Positions 38,161-48,348 are shown, numbered from the stretch's first letter. The stretch: 64,000 nt of DNA from Rhodanobacter sp. C03 (GCF_002001175.1 NZ_MUNT01000016.1:41656-105655), one strand, 5' to 3'. The notes: generated by a model not told the origin, from the sequence alone. Program-made: numbers and translations.

Positions 38161-38481
38161 GTTCGGGCAATCTGGGTATCAACTGTGACAATGTGTCCTG
38201 CGTAGGGCATCAATCGGCAGGCACAGACACGCTAGCCCGGCACTAGAAGGCGGCTGCAAACCGGGTTCTCCAACGTACGGCTATCCACGCATCGTCTGCG
38301 ACAGCGATATGCCTTCCGATGATCAGCGGTATAAGAAACAGCCATGCACCAAACCAGCTAATTCAGTTCAGCTGATCGGTACCCGCAAATGAGCGCTGAG
38401 CAGGAAGGCGAGCGGCTACCACTTATCGACGTCGATGTCGTAGAAACCAGCGCGTCGAAAGGGCCCTCGCAATGTCTGAGC

Positions 38482-39717
38482 TTATGCCGGTCGCATTCGC
38501 TGTAGCAGACTCCGTATCCGAGTCATAGGCGATTGACTTCCGTCGCGGTCGCCGGTCAGACCGCTCATCACCATGCGCTTGAACGGCCCAAGGCATGCGC
38601 TACCATCCAGCGCCAGTTTGCGCAGCGCCCGTGCCGGGCGGCGATCGTCGGTGTACAACTTGGCCAGCAGTTGCGTCGCCAGATACAGCGGGCGGGTAGC
38701 ACGACGGTGCTCGCGTTCGTAGCTCTGCAGCAGCTGAGGGTTCCAGATCGGCTCACTGGCGGCTCTCGCCGCACGTAGTTTCCGAGACAGAGTCTCTTGC
38801 CCGAGCAATCCGAAGTTGAAGCCATGAGCCGTGACCGGGTGCATTCCGACCGCAGCATCGCCGATCACTGCAAAACGGTCAGCGACGAAGTGTCGAGCGT
38901 ACACGCCCACCAGTGGGTAAGCGCAGCGCGGGCCGGTCACGTTCATTGCGCCCATGCGTTGTTGGAATCGCGCGGCCATCTCGACGCCCAGTGCGGCATC
39001 ATCCAGCGCAAGCAGTGCTTGCATTTGCTGTGGTGGTAGCGTCACTACCACGGAGGATGTGTGAGCATCATGCAATGGTAGCAGCGCTAAAGTCTGGCCG
39101 AAGGCAAACCACTCCCACGCCGTCTGATCATGCACCCGCTCGTGACGCATTTTGCATACCAGCATGACCTTGCCGAAATCGTGCATGCCGGCAGCGATGC
39201 CCGCCTCCCGACGCAAGCTGGAAAATCGACTGTCGGCGGCCACTACTAGCTGTGCTCGCAAGATTTCGCCATTGTCGAGAACGACATCGGCGCCATCGCT
39301 GCCGTTGCGTACTGTGGTTACGCTCACGCCAGTTACGATTCGCACCTCAGGCAACTCCGCCGCCGCGGCGTAGGCTGCGCGACGAATCGCATGGTTGGGC
39401 AGCAGCCAGCCCATCAGCGATTTCCCCGCTTCTTCGTGGCTGAAAAACAACCCGTCGTGATCATCCCCGTTGAGTACCTTGGCGTCACGTAAGGCGCTGA
39501 GCTCCTCCTCGCTCAGCCGTGACCAGAGACCTAATTCAATCAATAGCCGCCGCGAATGATGGGTAATTGCGATTTCGCGACCGTCGTCCAGTGGCGCCCT
39601 CAAGGATGCCTCGTCCTGGCGTTCGACCAGCGCGATGCGCAAGCCGCTGCCAGCAAGTGAGCGTACGAAGCACAGCCCGACAGGACCCGCACCCACCACC
39701 ACGACATCAAACGACAT
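38482..39717 (-). CDS. UbiH/UbiF/UbiM-family FAD monooxygenase
   Basis: 411 aa. VVVGAGPVGLCFVRSLAGSG binds FAD, VVAADSRFSSLRREAG is the DG-like motif region, and IGDAAVGMHPVTAHGFNFGL closes the flavin site. This is the ubiquinone ring hydroxylase family; UbiM is the best guess for such a solitary member. These enzymes need O2, yet the gene has a perfect FNR-type box 59 bp upstream. Possible uses: micro-oxic ubiquinone synthesis, or another substrate. Confidence 0.85.
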   Translation of the reverse strand: MSFDVVVVGAGPVGLCFVRSLAGSGLRIALVERQDEASLRAPLDDGREIAITHHSRRLLIELGLWSRLSEEELSALRDAKVLNGDDHDGLFFSHEEAGKSLMGWLLPNHAIRRAAYAAAAELPEVRIVTGVSVTTVRNGSDGADVVLDNGEILRAQLVVAADSRFSSLRREAGIAAGMHDFGKVMLVCKMRHERVHDQTAWEWFAFGQTLALLPLHDAHTSSVVVTLPPQQMQALLALDDAALGVEMAARFQQRMGAMNVTGPRCAYPLVGVYARHFVADRFAVIGDAAVGMHPVTAHGFNFGLLGQETLSRKLRAARAASEPIWNPQLLQSYEREHRRATRPLYLATQLLAKLYTDDRRPARALRKLALDGSACLGPFKRMVMSGLTGDRDGSQSPMTRIRSLLQRMRPA

Positions 39718-39776
39718 GACTGTCTCTCAATTGCTCAGTGATGCCGTCAAGTTACGCTTCAGCATGCATATGGGCA

Positions 39777-39790
39777 TTGACGTAAATCAA
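39777..39790 (-). promoter_or_regulatory. FNR-type box (TTGAC-GTAA-ATCAA)
   Basis: Perfect half-sites, 59 bp before the monooxygenase ATG. Confidence 0.7.
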
Positions 39791-39869
39791 GCCTGCCTGG
39801 CTACTGTGACGCAACCGTAACCGAACTAGGTTTAGTCAACGCGGCAGGCGCCGAACGGCCCTCAAGGCG

Positions 39870-40460
39870 TTAGCGTTTTGCTTCCAAGTCGACAATCGCT
39901 CTCACGAAAGCTGGGTCAGGTGCTCCGGAGGCGTCGGTCGTGGCAATTACGCGGCCCTCCGCGTCGAGCAGGGCCACCACCACGTTATGGCTGAAGCCAC
40001 CACTTGGCAACGGCCGGTAGGCAATGCCCAATACCCCTGCCAGCATGCCTTCATCACCTTCTTCAGGGCGGGCCAGTCGGAACTGCGGCGTTTGCACATG
40101 ATGTTCGTCCGCCACTTGCCGAAGCATCGCAACGTCGTCGACCGTGGGGTCGAACGTCACCAGTAACACCGGTATTGGTCTTTTCTGCGCGATCGCATGC
40201 TCGATGCGTTTCAATGTTTCGATTTCGAGCGGACAGGCCATTTTGCACGAGCCGTAGAACATACCAACGAGACGCGGCTCCCCACGTAGTGAGGCAAACG
40301 AGAAGACATCGTTTTGCTGATCTCGCAGTATCAGGGTGGGAATTCCATATATCGAGTCTTTCGGTAGTGGTGTGGCAGCGGGGGGCGAAGCGAATGCCAG
40401 CGGTGGAGCAAGCACCAGCCCCATCAGCAGCAGTACATGTAGAGGGAAGCGCATGGTCAT
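39870..40460 (-). CDS. SCO1/SenC-family copper protein
   Basis: 196 aa with signal peptide (MTMRFPLHVLLLMGLVLAPP). Thioredoxin fold with the copper motif CKMAC and the distant His (GGFSHNVV). SCO proteins deliver copper or reduce disulfides at cupredoxin sites. Its ATG overlaps the nirV end (ATGA), and it follows nirK-nirV, suggesting copper loading of the nitrite reductase. Confidence 0.88.
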   Translation of the reverse strand: MTMRFPLHVLLLMGLVLAPPLAFASPPAATPLPKDSIYGIPTLILRDQQNDVFSFASLRGEPRLVGMFYGSCKMACPLEIETLKRIEHAIAQKRPIPVLLVTFDPTVDDVAMLRQVADEHHVQTPQFRLARPEEGDEGMLAGVLGIAYRPLPSGGFSHNVVVALLDAEGRVIATTDASGAPDPAFVRAIVDLEAKR

Positions 40461-41230
40461 TTTCCAGGCAAGTCACGAACACAACGGAAGCCAACGCGCG
40501 GTGCGTCATCGGCGGGTTTGAGTGCAGTCAGGGCGGCAACACGCATCATTAGCGCGTATTGGTTCTTGTCTTCAAAGGCCAACGCCGAGCCGCCGCATAG
40601 TGCCAATAGGGCGCCGCCGCCAGCAACCCGCGAATCGGCGTTGGGAAACATCGCGGCGTAATCGCCGGTCCACTCCCACAGCAGTTGGTTGAGATCACGT
40701 AACCCATAGAAATTGGCGTGATGCTGACCGATCACACCAGGGCGCTCACCGTTACTGGCCAGGATGGCCGACAGCAACGTCTGGTTGCGAGCCTGATCCT
40801 GTCTGGCATCACGATGGGTGCCATCAGCGGCACTCACGTATTCCCATTCGTACCAGCTAGGCAGTCGCGCGTGCTCGTTGGCGCAGAAAGCTCGCGCGGC
40901 GAACCAACTGACATTGGTCACCGGTTGTTGTTGTGCCGCGGCGCCTAGGATCAGTGGCCCCTGCCACGCTGCTAGGTATTGCGGTCCGGCAAACAGGGGC
41001 GACACTCTGCCTCGCTGCCATTGTGGATATTTGCTCACGAAGGTCAGATATTCGGCGTTAGTCACCGGCTCGGCCCGCATCGTGAATGGCTTAATCGCGA
41101 TACGCGAGGCGCTGCCGTCTATGGCCAAGGCACTTACAAACCGGCCAGCGGGAATGGCCACATAGTCTGCAGCTGTTGCTGCTGGCGATATCGCCAGCAG
41201 CAACAGGCATCCGGCGAGCCGGTTTGACAC
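40457..41230 (-). CDS. nirV: NirV (formylglycine-generating-enzyme-like)
   Basis: 257 aa. Signal peptide then an FGE-sulfatase fold: IPAGRFV, EPVTNAEYLTF, PVTNVSWFAARAFCANE, RLPSWYEWEYVSAADG and C-terminal GFRCVRDLPGK. NirV-type proteins sit beside nirK in many denitrifiers, with no proven activity. It is 62 bp after nirK. Confidence 0.88.
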   Translation of the reverse strand: MSNRLAGCLLLLAISPAATAADYVAIPAGRFVSALAIDGSASRIAIKPFTMRAEPVTNAEYLTFVSKYPQWQRGRVSPLFAGPQYLAAWQGPLILGAAAQQQPVTNVSWFAARAFCANEHARLPSWYEWEYVSAADGTHRDARQDQARNQTLLSAILASNGERPGVIGQHHANFYGLRDLNQLLWEWTGDYAAMFPNADSRVAGGGALLALCGGSALAFEDKNQYALMMRVAALTALKPADDAPRVGFRCVRDLPGK

Positions 41231-41292
41231 GGATATAGCCTCCTTGGGACGACAGCCGATGGCATCGACACGGTGGTGCGATCGACTCGACC

Positions 41293-42756
41293 TCAGTTTG
41301 GTTTGCCGCCTGCACGGACGGCCTTGACTTCGGCCGGACTGATGCTTCCACCCTTGTTGTTGAAGTTGTTCAACACATAGGTCAATACGTTGGCGATCTC
41401 TTCATCGTTGAGGTTCGGACCCTGGGCTGGCATTACCGACTCGTAGCCGGTGCTGTTGACGGTTATCTTTCCACTGAGGCCGTTGAGCACAATGCCGATC
41501 GCTCGTTTTGGATCCGCATTGAGGTAATCGGACATCGCCAGTGGCGGGAAAGCCCCAGGCAGACCCATTGCGTTGCCCTGATGGCAGGCGGAGCAGATCT
41601 GAGTAAACACACGCTTGCCATCGGCCATGGCCGAGTTTGCATTGGAGACTTCGGCGACTACGGCAACGGGTTCCGCCGCGCCGCTTACCGGACCGCTGGA
41701 TACTTTATTGTAGATCGCCGGTTGTGGCGGCCCGCTCACCTTGATTTCGCCCAATGCTCCCTGCATGAAGGCACGAGCAATCGAGTGGTCGACCAGCAGC
41801 AGGGTCCCCGGTACCGGCGTGCTTAGTTCGACCATAGTGGTGCCACCCGCTGGAACCAGGGTGGTCTGCACGTTATGGTTGATCAAGGTGCCGCCCTCGA
41901 CATTGGCATTGTCGAAAATGCCGCCGATGACATGGAAGCTAGACACTAAGTTCGGGCCTCCGTTGCCGACAAACAGGCGCACCGTATCGCCCACGTTTGA
42001 GGTGAGCGCGTTGGCGCCCGTCAAGGAGCCTTCGCGACCGTTGAACAAAACGTAGGTCGGTTGCTCCAACAGCATTTTCTGCATGTCAAACGATTGCAAG
42101 CCGGGTTCGTGGTAGGTGCCAGTGGTATAGAAGTCGCCTTGCGTCACGTAATATTCGTGATCAACCTTGGGCAAACCTTCTGGTGGCTCGACTTCGATCA
42201 CACCATACATGCCGTTGGCGATGTGCATCGGTACGGGTGCTGTCGCGCAGTGATAGATGAAGGTGCCGGAGCGCAGCGCTTTAAAAGTAAATACGCTCTC
42301 ATGTCCCGGTGGTGTGACGGTGGAGGCTGCGCCACCACCTGGTCCCATCACGGCATGAAGGTCGATGTTGTGCGCCATGTGCGAATTGGGATCGTTCTTC
42401 AGATGCAGCTCCACGGTATCGCCCTGCCGCACGCGGATCAGCGGCCCTGGCGTAGTGCCGTTGAAAGTCCAGAAGTTATAACGCACGCCATCGGCAATTT
42501 CCTTGACCACTTCTTGCGTTTCAAGGCGAACGATCACGCGTGCAGGATGATCACGATGAATCGGTGCCGGTACGCCCGGGGGAGCGACCAGCTTCTCCTC
42601 GATGGGCGGTCCTTGGGGAGGTCCGAAATCCCCTGTGACTGTTGTGGACCCATTGATCGATCCAGCGGAGTGTGCCGCGTAAGCGGATGAACCGATGTAA
42701 GCAGTGATCGCCAACAGGCCAGCGGCAGCCAGTAAAGAGGGCAGCAATCGTGACAT
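41293..42756 (-). CDS. nirK: Copper nitrite reductase NirK with C-terminal cytochrome c
   Basis: 487 aa. Signal peptide, two cupredoxin domains, then a cytochrome c domain with [11 protein letters not shown]. Type 2 copper ligands appear in [14 protein letters not shown] and the type 1 site in [17 protein letters not shown]; the second catalytic His lies in [11 protein letters not shown]. Reduces nitrite to NO. The tethered haem can accept electrons directly from cytochromes or azurin (48.3 kb). FNR-type box 57 bp upstream; nirV and a SCO protein follow. Confidence 0.95.
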   Translation of the reverse strand: MSRLLPSLLAAAGLLAITAYIGSSAYAAHSAGSINGSTTVTGDFGPPQGPPIEEKLVAPPGVPAPIHRDHPARVIVRLETQEVVKEIADGVRYNFWTFNGTTPGPLIRVRQGDTVELHLKNDPNSHMAHNIDLHAVMGPGGGAASTVTPPGHESVFTFKALRSGTFIYHCATAPVPMHIANGMYGVIEVEPPEGLPKVDHEYYVTQGDFYTTGTYHEPGLQSFDMQKMLLEQPTYVLFNGREGSLTGANALTSNVGDTVRLFVGNGGPNLVSSFHVIGGIFDNANVEGGTLINHNVQTTLVPAGGTTMVELSTPVPGTLLLVDHSIARAFMQGALGEIKVSGPPQPAIYNKVSSGPVSGAAEPVAVVAEVSNANSAMADGKRVFTQICSACHQGNAMGLPGAFPPLAMSDYLNADPKRAIGIVLNGLSGKITVNSTGYESVMPAQGPNLNDEEIANVLTYVLNNFNNKGGSISPAEVKAVRAGGKPN

Positions 42757-42812
42757 AAGGTCTCTCCTTTGTGAGTCCTGGCTTAAGCCTAAATCACTAT
42801 CTTTTTGCCTAC

Positions 42813-42826
42813 TTGATTTGGATCAG
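42813..42826 (-). promoter_or_regulatory. FNR-type box (TTGAT-TTGG-ATCAG)
   Basis: One-mismatch site, 56 bp before the nirK ATG. Confidence 0.68.
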
Positions 42827-43182
42827 TTTCGAAAGCGACAAATGCTTTCTGCGTCAAGCTGCCGCATAATGCTAGCTCGAAAAACGATCGCCGAAATGGC
42901 CGTTCACATGTGGAACCAGGTGGCTCCAGTGCGAGAGTAGTGCCAATTTATGACACCACTAGCCTCAGGGCTTTGGGTTTAAGCGCGGATCAAAGAGGCT
43001 GGCGCGCTGGGGAAAAATTGCAGATGACGGCATTGCCGCCTGCATGGCCAATTGCTTCAACAGAGAAAGACTGGATGAAGCTTGGGAGCCATCCATGCCA
43101 TAGCCTGTTTGTCGAATGCGACAGGCTCTTGGTTCGGGCGCACGGTCACCTGAATTTGGACTCGCTCTCTGCGACACCTAGC
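42827..43182. other. Gap between nirK promoter and fnr
   Basis: About 350 bases. No supported gene on either strand; it serves as nirK upstream region and fnr 3' flank. Confidence 0.45.
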
Positions 43183-43977
43183 TCAGTTAGGTAGCAGACT
43201 CTGACCTATCCTGCGCAGCTCGGCTGGATTGTTTAGCACCAGTTCGCGCCCTTCGATTTCAATTAACCCGAGGCTGCGGAAGCGACTAAGAACTCGGCTC
43301 ACTGTCTCGGCGGCTAGACGGAGATAGTTGGCGATATCGCCGCGTGACATGCTTAGTTGAAAGTGAGTGCCAGAAAAGCCTCGCGTGGCATAACGCTCAC
43401 CTAGATCCACGAGAAACGCTGCCATGCGTTCGTCGGCGCTATGGTCACCCGCGAGTAGGCTGGCGGCACCCAGCTCCTTGCTGAGCATGCGGAAAAGGTG
43501 TTGCTGTACGGCTGGGATACGAGCGGCCAACGCGCTCATGGCCGGGAATGAGAAGCGACAGAAATGTCCGTTCTCCAGCACGATTGCATCGCACGGAAAA
43601 TGATCCGGATAGATGGCGTTTAGGCCGATTACTTCGCCGGGTAGGTAGAAGCCAAGCACCTGTTCGCGCCCGTCGCGATCAACCATGCTGGTCTTTACTG
43701 TGCCAGCACGCACCGCAAAGATTGCGCGAAATGGGTCTCCGTTGTGGAAGACATATTCACCGGCTCGAAACGGTCCTACGTGCTCGACCAGACAATGCAG
43801 TGCACTTAGGTCGGACTTGCCATAGCCCACTGCGAGACAAACGCTGGCAAACGCACAGGTACGACAGAAATGGTTTTCATCACCATCATCAGCGATCGGA
43901 CTGGGTGGTTGGGGCAGGCGGCCTATCTGATCGCTGGAACGCATCTGGGAAGCATCTTTGGTGATCGTGCCATTCAT
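43183..43977 (-). CDS. fnr: FNR-family oxygen-sensing regulator
   Basis: 264 aa. N-terminal cluster cysteines C38, C41, C47 (CRTCAFASVC) and C129 (FPCDAI) match the four [4Fe-4S] ligands of E. coli FNR. Cyclic-nucleotide-like beta-roll, dimer helix, then a HTH with AETVSRVLSRF: Glu, Ser and Arg in the positions that read TTGAT. It should bind the FNR-type boxes found across this window. Start overlaps the end of hemN (ATGA), so the two share a promoter that itself carries a box. Confidence 0.95.
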   Translation of the reverse strand: MNGTITKDASQMRSSDQIGRLPQPPSPIADDGDENHFCRTCAFASVCLAVGYGKSDLSALHCLVEHVGPFRAGEYVFHNGDPFRAIFAVRAGTVKTSMVDRDGREQVLGFYLPGEVIGLNAIYPDHFPCDAIVLENGHFCRFSFPAMSALAARIPAVQQHLFRMLSKELGAASLLAGDHSADERMAAFLVDLGERYATRGFSGTHFQLSMSRGDIANYLRLAAETVSRVLSRFRSLGLIEIEGRELVLNNPAELRRIGQSLLPN

Positions 43978-45371
43978 ATGGTACGCGAGTAGCGTGCCGT
44001 GCTCTCTCGGCCGAGATACGCATCAAAGCACATCGCGATACTACGCAACAACAGCTGTCCACGCGACGTTACACGGATGATACGTGAGTCTAAGGTCACC
44101 AATTGGTCATCGGCAAGCAATTGCAGCCGGGCCAGTTCAGTAGCGAAATATTCCCCGAAGATTAGACGATGACGCGCACCAAAAGCATACATGTCCAGCT
44201 TACCATGGCACATCAGCTCACTTATCGCTTCGCGACGAATCTCATCGTCCTCGTCCAGCAGCAGCCCACGAACAATAGGCAGGCGGGCATTGTCCAGGGC
44301 ACTGTAGTAGCCGGTTAGATCCCGGGCATTCTGGCTGTAGCTGTTGCCAATACGGCTGATCGCACTCACACCCAAGCCTACGATGTCGCAGTCGCCATGG
44401 GTGGAGTAACCCTGAAAATTTCGTTGCAGTGTGCCCGCCCTTTGTGCGCGTACCAGCTCGTCGTCGGGGCGTGCAAAGTGATCCATGCCGACGTAGACGT
44501 AGCCGGCCGAACAGAGCCGCTGCAGCGCTTGACCAAATAAGGCTAGCCGCGTCGCCGGATCGGGCAGTTCGGCCGTGTCGATCTGCTGTTGCGCCTTGAA
44601 CAGGTGCGGCATATGCGCGTAACCGTATACGGCTACACGGTCTGGTTCCAATCCGATCACTTCCGAGAGTGTATGGTCAAATCCCTGCATCGTTTGCCGT
44701 GGCAGACCGTATATCAGGTCTACACTGGCCGACACGAAGCCTGCGGCCCGCCCAGCCTGCAATACCTCACGTGTCTGCTCCACACTCTGAATACGATTGA
44801 CAGCCTGCTGCACCTCCGGATCGAAATCCTGGATGCCTACCGACAGTCGGTTGAAGCCAAGCTCCGCCAGGCCGTGGATGTAGTTGCCATCGGCAAAGCG
44901 CGGATCAATCTCGATGCCGTACTCACGCCGGCTCTCGTGTATGAAGCTGAAGTGCTGGGCCAACGACTCCATCAGCTCGGCCATCCGCGGTAGATCGAGA
45001 AAGTTCGGCGTGCCACCACCAAAATGTAGTTGACGCACTGGCCGATCACGGTCGAACAGTGGTGCCAAAAGTTCAATCTCGCGGTACAGCCGTTCCAAGT
45101 AGCGGTCGGCCTTGCCGATATCGCGGGTAATTACGCGGTTGCATCCACAGTAGAAGCACGGACTGAGGCAAAAGGGTACGTGAACGTAGAGCGACAACGA
45201 ACGCGGGATTGGCTCTTCGTTGGACGCGCGGATCACTTCGCGTAGCGTGGCTTCGACGAAATCGCGTCGGAACTGCGGTGCTGTGGGATAGCTGGTATAG
45301 CGCGGTCCGTCCGTGTCATAGCGGGCGATTGTCGCCGGATCGAATTCAGGTGCAGTGATGGCTCGGCTCAT
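43974..45371 (-). CDS. hemN: Oxygen-independent coproporphyrinogen III dehydrogenase (HemN)
   Basis: 465-aa radical-SAM enzyme. Cluster motif CLSPCFYCGCNRV, GGGTPNFL and the HemN-type C-terminal domain (GELMCHGKLD-like SELMCHGKLDMYAFG). Makes haem without oxygen for cbb3, nirK and norZ cofactors. FNR-type box 35 bp before the start; co-transcribed with fnr. Confidence 0.96.
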   Translation of the reverse strand: MSRAITAPEFDPATIARYDTDGPRYTSYPTAPQFRRDFVEATLREVIRASNEEPIPRSLSLYVHVPFCLSPCFYCGCNRVITRDIGKADRYLERLYREIELLAPLFDRDRPVRQLHFGGGTPNFLDLPRMAELMESLAQHFSFIHESRREYGIEIDPRFADGNYIHGLAELGFNRLSVGIQDFDPEVQQAVNRIQSVEQTREVLQAGRAAGFVSASVDLIYGLPRQTMQGFDHTLSEVIGLEPDRVAVYGYAHMPHLFKAQQQIDTAELPDPATRLALFGQALQRLCSAGYVYVGMDHFARPDDELVRAQRAGTLQRNFQGYSTHGDCDIVGLGVSAISRIGNSYSQNARDLTGYYSALDNARLPIVRGLLLDEDDEIRREAISELMCHGKLDMYAFGARHRLIFGEYFATELARLQLLADDQLVTLDSRIIRVTSRGQLLLRSIAMCFDAYLGRESTARYSRTI

Positions 45372-45405
45372 GTGCTTAGTTTGTGCAGCGCGAGTAGTTC
45401 GTGCA

Positions 45406-45419
45406 TTGATTCAGGTCAA
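45406..45419 (-). promoter_or_regulatory. FNR-type box (TTGAT-TCAG-GTCAA)
   Basis: Perfect half-sites 35 bp before the hemN ATG. It suggests FNR autoregulation through hemN-fnr. Confidence 0.68.
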
Positions 45420-45705
45420 AAACCGCGACGAAATGCTGCGTTGCTCCTATCCAAGGCGAGCACCACCATCGGAAATCCAGCTTTACGTCGGTTGGAGAGC
45501 ATCGCGTGCTATTTGTCAGGCCAATCGCTCCGCAAGCTATCCTGTCTAAGCCTAAGAGGGCAAAACATGAGGTTGGGAATCCCATCCACACTTTACGAGG
45601 CCGATGATGTGCACCTCCTTGGAGCAACTAGGCAAGAAGTCATACGCCCTTCGACCCGGTCGCGAACCGCAGCCATGATTGCCGATCAATCGGTACGGCC
45701 TCCAT

Positions 45706-45719
45706 ATGACACAGATCAA
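45706..45719 (+). promoter_or_regulatory. Weak FNR-like box (ATGAC-ACAG-ATCAA)
   Basis: One degenerate half-site, 60 bp before the nnrS ATG. The same spacing as stronger boxes supports it. Confidence 0.48.
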
Positions 45720-45779
45720 GAATGTCGCCCCGAATGGCGGTCAACATGACAGGTCGTTCTCACTTGAGTTGACGCCGTC

Positions 45780-47027
45780 ATGGCTGAATCTCCATCTTCA
45801 AGAGTCAAGCCCGCTATGTTCGCGGAGTTGCCAGCCCTGCTGGCGTCGGCGCCGCATCGGCTGCTGTTTCTGGCCGGCACGGTTGCAGTGCTGCTCAGTA
45901 TGCTTTGGTGGGCGCTGGAACTAACCTGGATGCGCTTCGGGCTGGGTGGCTGGCCGCAGCCATCGATAGCCCCCGGCTGGGCGCATGCAATGCTGATCCA
46001 ATACGGTTTGTTTCCGCTATTCATCTTTGGCTTTTTACTGACAGTTTTTCCGCGCTGGCTGAATCGACCGGCGTTGCCGCGCGGGCGGTATGTACCGGTC
46101 GCTGGCTGCGTATTCGGCGGTTATGTGCTGGCGAACGTGGGGCTGCTCGACTTGCCGTGGCTGCTCAAGCTCGGCTTCATCGTGATGCTGGCGGGTTACG
46201 TGATCGGCTTCTGGACACTGGCGACGGTGTTGCATGCGTCGGGTGAGCGCGACAACCATGCGCGTTCGTGTCTTCTGGCGGTGGGTTTGGGCACGCTAGG
46301 GCTTCTCGCGTTCCTGGTCTCTCTGTTCGGCGGTCCGTTCGAGTGCGCTACGCTGGCGATCCGGCTGGGGACATTTGGTCTGCTCCTGCCCATTTTCTTT
46401 ACGGTAACGCACCGAATGCTACCGTTCTTTAGCGGCAATGTGGCAGCCGACTACAGGGTGATCCGTCCGCGCTGGAGCCTTCCGGTTGTGTGGGTGTTGC
46501 TGCTAGTACATGCGCTGTTGGATTGGCGCAATGCGTTGGGCTGGCTGTGGCTAACTGATGTTCCGCTGGCGCTGGTGTTCGCTTGGCACGCGCTGGCGTG
46601 GCAACCTTGGAAGGCGATGCGGCCAGGTCTGCTTGCTGTGTTGCATCTGGCATTCGCTTGGCTGCCGTTGGCATTCGTGCTGTATGCGCTGCAGGACGTG
46701 ATTTACGCGGCCAGCGGTCATCTGCTGCTCGGACGTGCACCTCTGCATGCATTGGCGATTGGTTACTTCGGCTCGATGCTGGTCGCAATGGTGACGCGGG
46801 TGACCCAAGGCCATTCCGGTCGGCCGCTGCAGATGGGCGCGGTAGCGTGGCTGTGCTTCGGACTGCTGCAGATCGTCGTGTTGCTGCGCATCCGCGCGGA
46901 ATTGGGCGGCGATATGTACCTATGGCTGGTGGTCGCTGCGTACGGCTGGCTACTGGCTTTTCTGCCATGGGTGCTGCGTTCGGCATGGATCTACCTGACC
47001 CCGCGGGTGGACAACAAGCCGGGTTAA
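45780..47027 (+). CDS. nnrS: NnrS-family membrane protein
   Basis: 415 aa, about twelve helices. NnrS motifs: QYGLFPLFIFGFLLTVFPRW, PRGRYVPVAGCVFGGYV, RMLPFFSGNVAADYR and HALAIGYFGSMLVAMVTRVTQGHSGR. NnrS is a haem/copper membrane protein that protects cells from NO-related iron damage. It faces hemN-fnr across a shared regulatory region and precedes a small membrane gene. Confidence 0.93.
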   Translation: MAESPSSRVKPAMFAELPALLASAPHRLLFLAGTVAVLLSMLWWALELTWMRFGLGGWPQPSIAPGWAHAMLIQYGLFPLFIFGFLLTVFPRWLNRPALPRGRYVPVAGCVFGGYVLANVGLLDLPWLLKLGFIVMLAGYVIGFWTLATVLHASGERDNHARSCLLAVGLGTLGLLAFLVSLFGGPFECATLAIRLGTFGLLLPIFFTVTHRMLPFFSGNVAADYRVIRPRWSLPVVWVLLLVHALLDWRNALGWLWLTDVPLALVFAWHALAWQPWKAMRPGLLAVLHLAFAWLPLAFVLYALQDVIYAASGHLLLGRAPLHALAIGYFGSMLVAMVTRVTQGHSGRPLQMGAVAWLCFGLLQIVVLLRIRAELGGDMYLWLVVAAYGWLLAFLPWVLRSAWIYLTPRVDNKPG

Positions 47028-47072
47028 GGTGGCGCCGCCGTCGTCTTGCCAACAACTCACACAGGCTCTCGC

Positions 47073-47086
47073 TTGATCCATATCAG
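47073..47086 (+). promoter_or_regulatory. FNR-type box (TTGAT-CCAT-ATCAG)
   Basis: Near-consensus site 54 bp before the ATG at 47141. Confidence 0.62.
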
Positions 47087-47140
47087 CGCGTCCAGGATGG
47101 GCTACGCGCAGACTCGTTCACCCAGTATTGGGAGAAAGTG

Positions 47141-47578
47141 ATGGCTGTCTGGTATCCATGGATAGTGTTGATACATTTGTCTTGCGCGATCCTGTTTGTC
47201 GGTTCGGTGGCGTTCGAGGTGTTGGTGATCGAGTCCCTACATCGACACTTCGACGGGGCCATAATGCAGCGTATCGAACAGGCGGTGATGGCGCGGGCAC
47301 GCCGCTTCATGCCGCTGGTAGTGATTCTGCTGTTCGCCAGTGGCGGCATGTTGTTCGACATTCGTTGTGCTGGCATCAGCTGTATTGGCACGCGCTTCGG
47401 CAACTTGTTGCTGCTGAAGATGCTGCTGGCGTTCGGCGTACTCGGCGTGTTTGTTAATGCGATGCGGGCTATGCGGAGCGGCAGGATGAACGTGTGCCGG
47501 TTCCGGCATACCCATCGCGTGGTACTCGGCCTGATGATTGGCATCGTTTTCTTGGCCAAGATCATGTTCTATCTGTAG
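47141..47578 (+). CDS. Small CopD-like membrane protein
   Basis: 145 aa, four predicted helices. Conserved His and paired small-residue patterns (WIVLIHLSCAILFVGSVAFEVL; THRVVLGLMIGIVFLAKIMFYL) recall the CopD/integral membrane family found next to nnrS. ATG 47141 follows GGGAGAAAG. It has its own FNR-type box. Function unknown; copper or haem handling is a guess. Confidence 0.75.
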   Translation: MAVWYPWIVLIHLSCAILFVGSVAFEVLVIESLHRHFDGAIMQRIEQAVMARARRFMPLVVILLFASGGMLFDIRCAGISCIGTRFGNLLLLKMLLAFGVLGVFVNAMRAMRSGRMNVCRFRHTHRVVLGLMIGIVFLAKIMFYL

Positions 47579-47842
47579 ACGGCCTTCTTCTAATAAGGCG
47601 CATCATCTCTACAGTCGCATTCAATGATCAGTCGATCAGTATCGACGGCCAGTTTTAGGCAGTGAGTACGACGGCACCGGTGTTTCAGTAGGTCGGTAGC
47701 GATTTAGGGAGATGTTCAAGCCCTACGACTGTGAAACCTGAAGGCGCTGAATCACTCATGTGTCGGGTACACCCGACCCTGGAGCTGGCTCCGGGTGATT
47801 GGTGAAGCATGGCTCGCGGAGTGCCTCGACCGAGCTGGGGAG

Positions 47843-48250
47843 CTACTCTCTGGTGATGCCGACTACGGGCACGACAAAGTTATGTGCTCGCTCATGCAGG
47901 CCGAGCCACAGCTTGAGGCTGCGGCCGATGTGCTGGGCATACTCCAGCATCAGTACGGCGTTCGCTTCGTCCAGCTCTTGGGCGCAGGTTTCACGCCACA
48001 GGGTAAGCCAGCGGTCAAAATGCTCGGCGAGGATCGGGTGCGGTCGGTGTGCGGCCATCAGGTTTCCGCGACAGCTTCCGATGCGTAATGCTACTGATGA
48101 CCAGAAGGAGGCAAGTAAGCGCTTGTGCTCGTCCCAGTCACGCACTGCGGCATTGAATACTGGGCCCAGTTTCCGATCGCATCGCACCCTTTCGTAAAAG
48201 CGGTCGACTAGCGTAGCGATCGCGAATTCGTCAAGGAATGGTGAGTTCAT
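47843..48250 (-). CDS. Group III truncated haemoglobin
   Basis: 135 aa. Globin fold of the short type: LVDRFYERVRCDRKLGPVF and HFDRWLTLWRETC, with a conserved TrHb core HPILAEHFDRW for the proximal histidine. Group III members are linked to NO and oxygen handling in low-oxygen bacteria. It is a single-gene unit between the nnrS region and azurin. I saw no FNR-type box directly upstream. Confidence 0.85.
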   Translation of the reverse strand: MNSPFLDEFAIATLVDRFYERVRCDRKLGPVFNAAVRDWDEHKRLLASFWSSVALRIGSCRGNLMAAHRPHPILAEHFDRWLTLWRETCAQELDEANAVLMLEYAQHIGRSLKLWLGLHERAHNFVVPVVGITRE

Positions 48251-48300
48251 GCGGAACGTGGTGCATCAGGAGTCGGAATACACGAAAGTAGGGGCGTTTG

Positions 48301-48342
48301 CCCACAGCACGTATCCGGTACCAGCCGGAAACGTGCTGTGGG
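48301..48342 (-). terminator. Hairpin terminator after azurin
   Basis: Long imperfect stem, CCCACAGCACGT pairing with ACGTGCTGTGGG, with an inner TCCGG / CCGGA pair, 7 bp past the azurin stop. Confidence 0.72.
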
Positions 48343-48348
48343 CGCCAC

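Noticed and set aside
45376..45749. Frames in the hemN-nnrS divergent region
   Set aside because: Low-quality sequences that cover two FNR-like sites; a regulatory region fits better.
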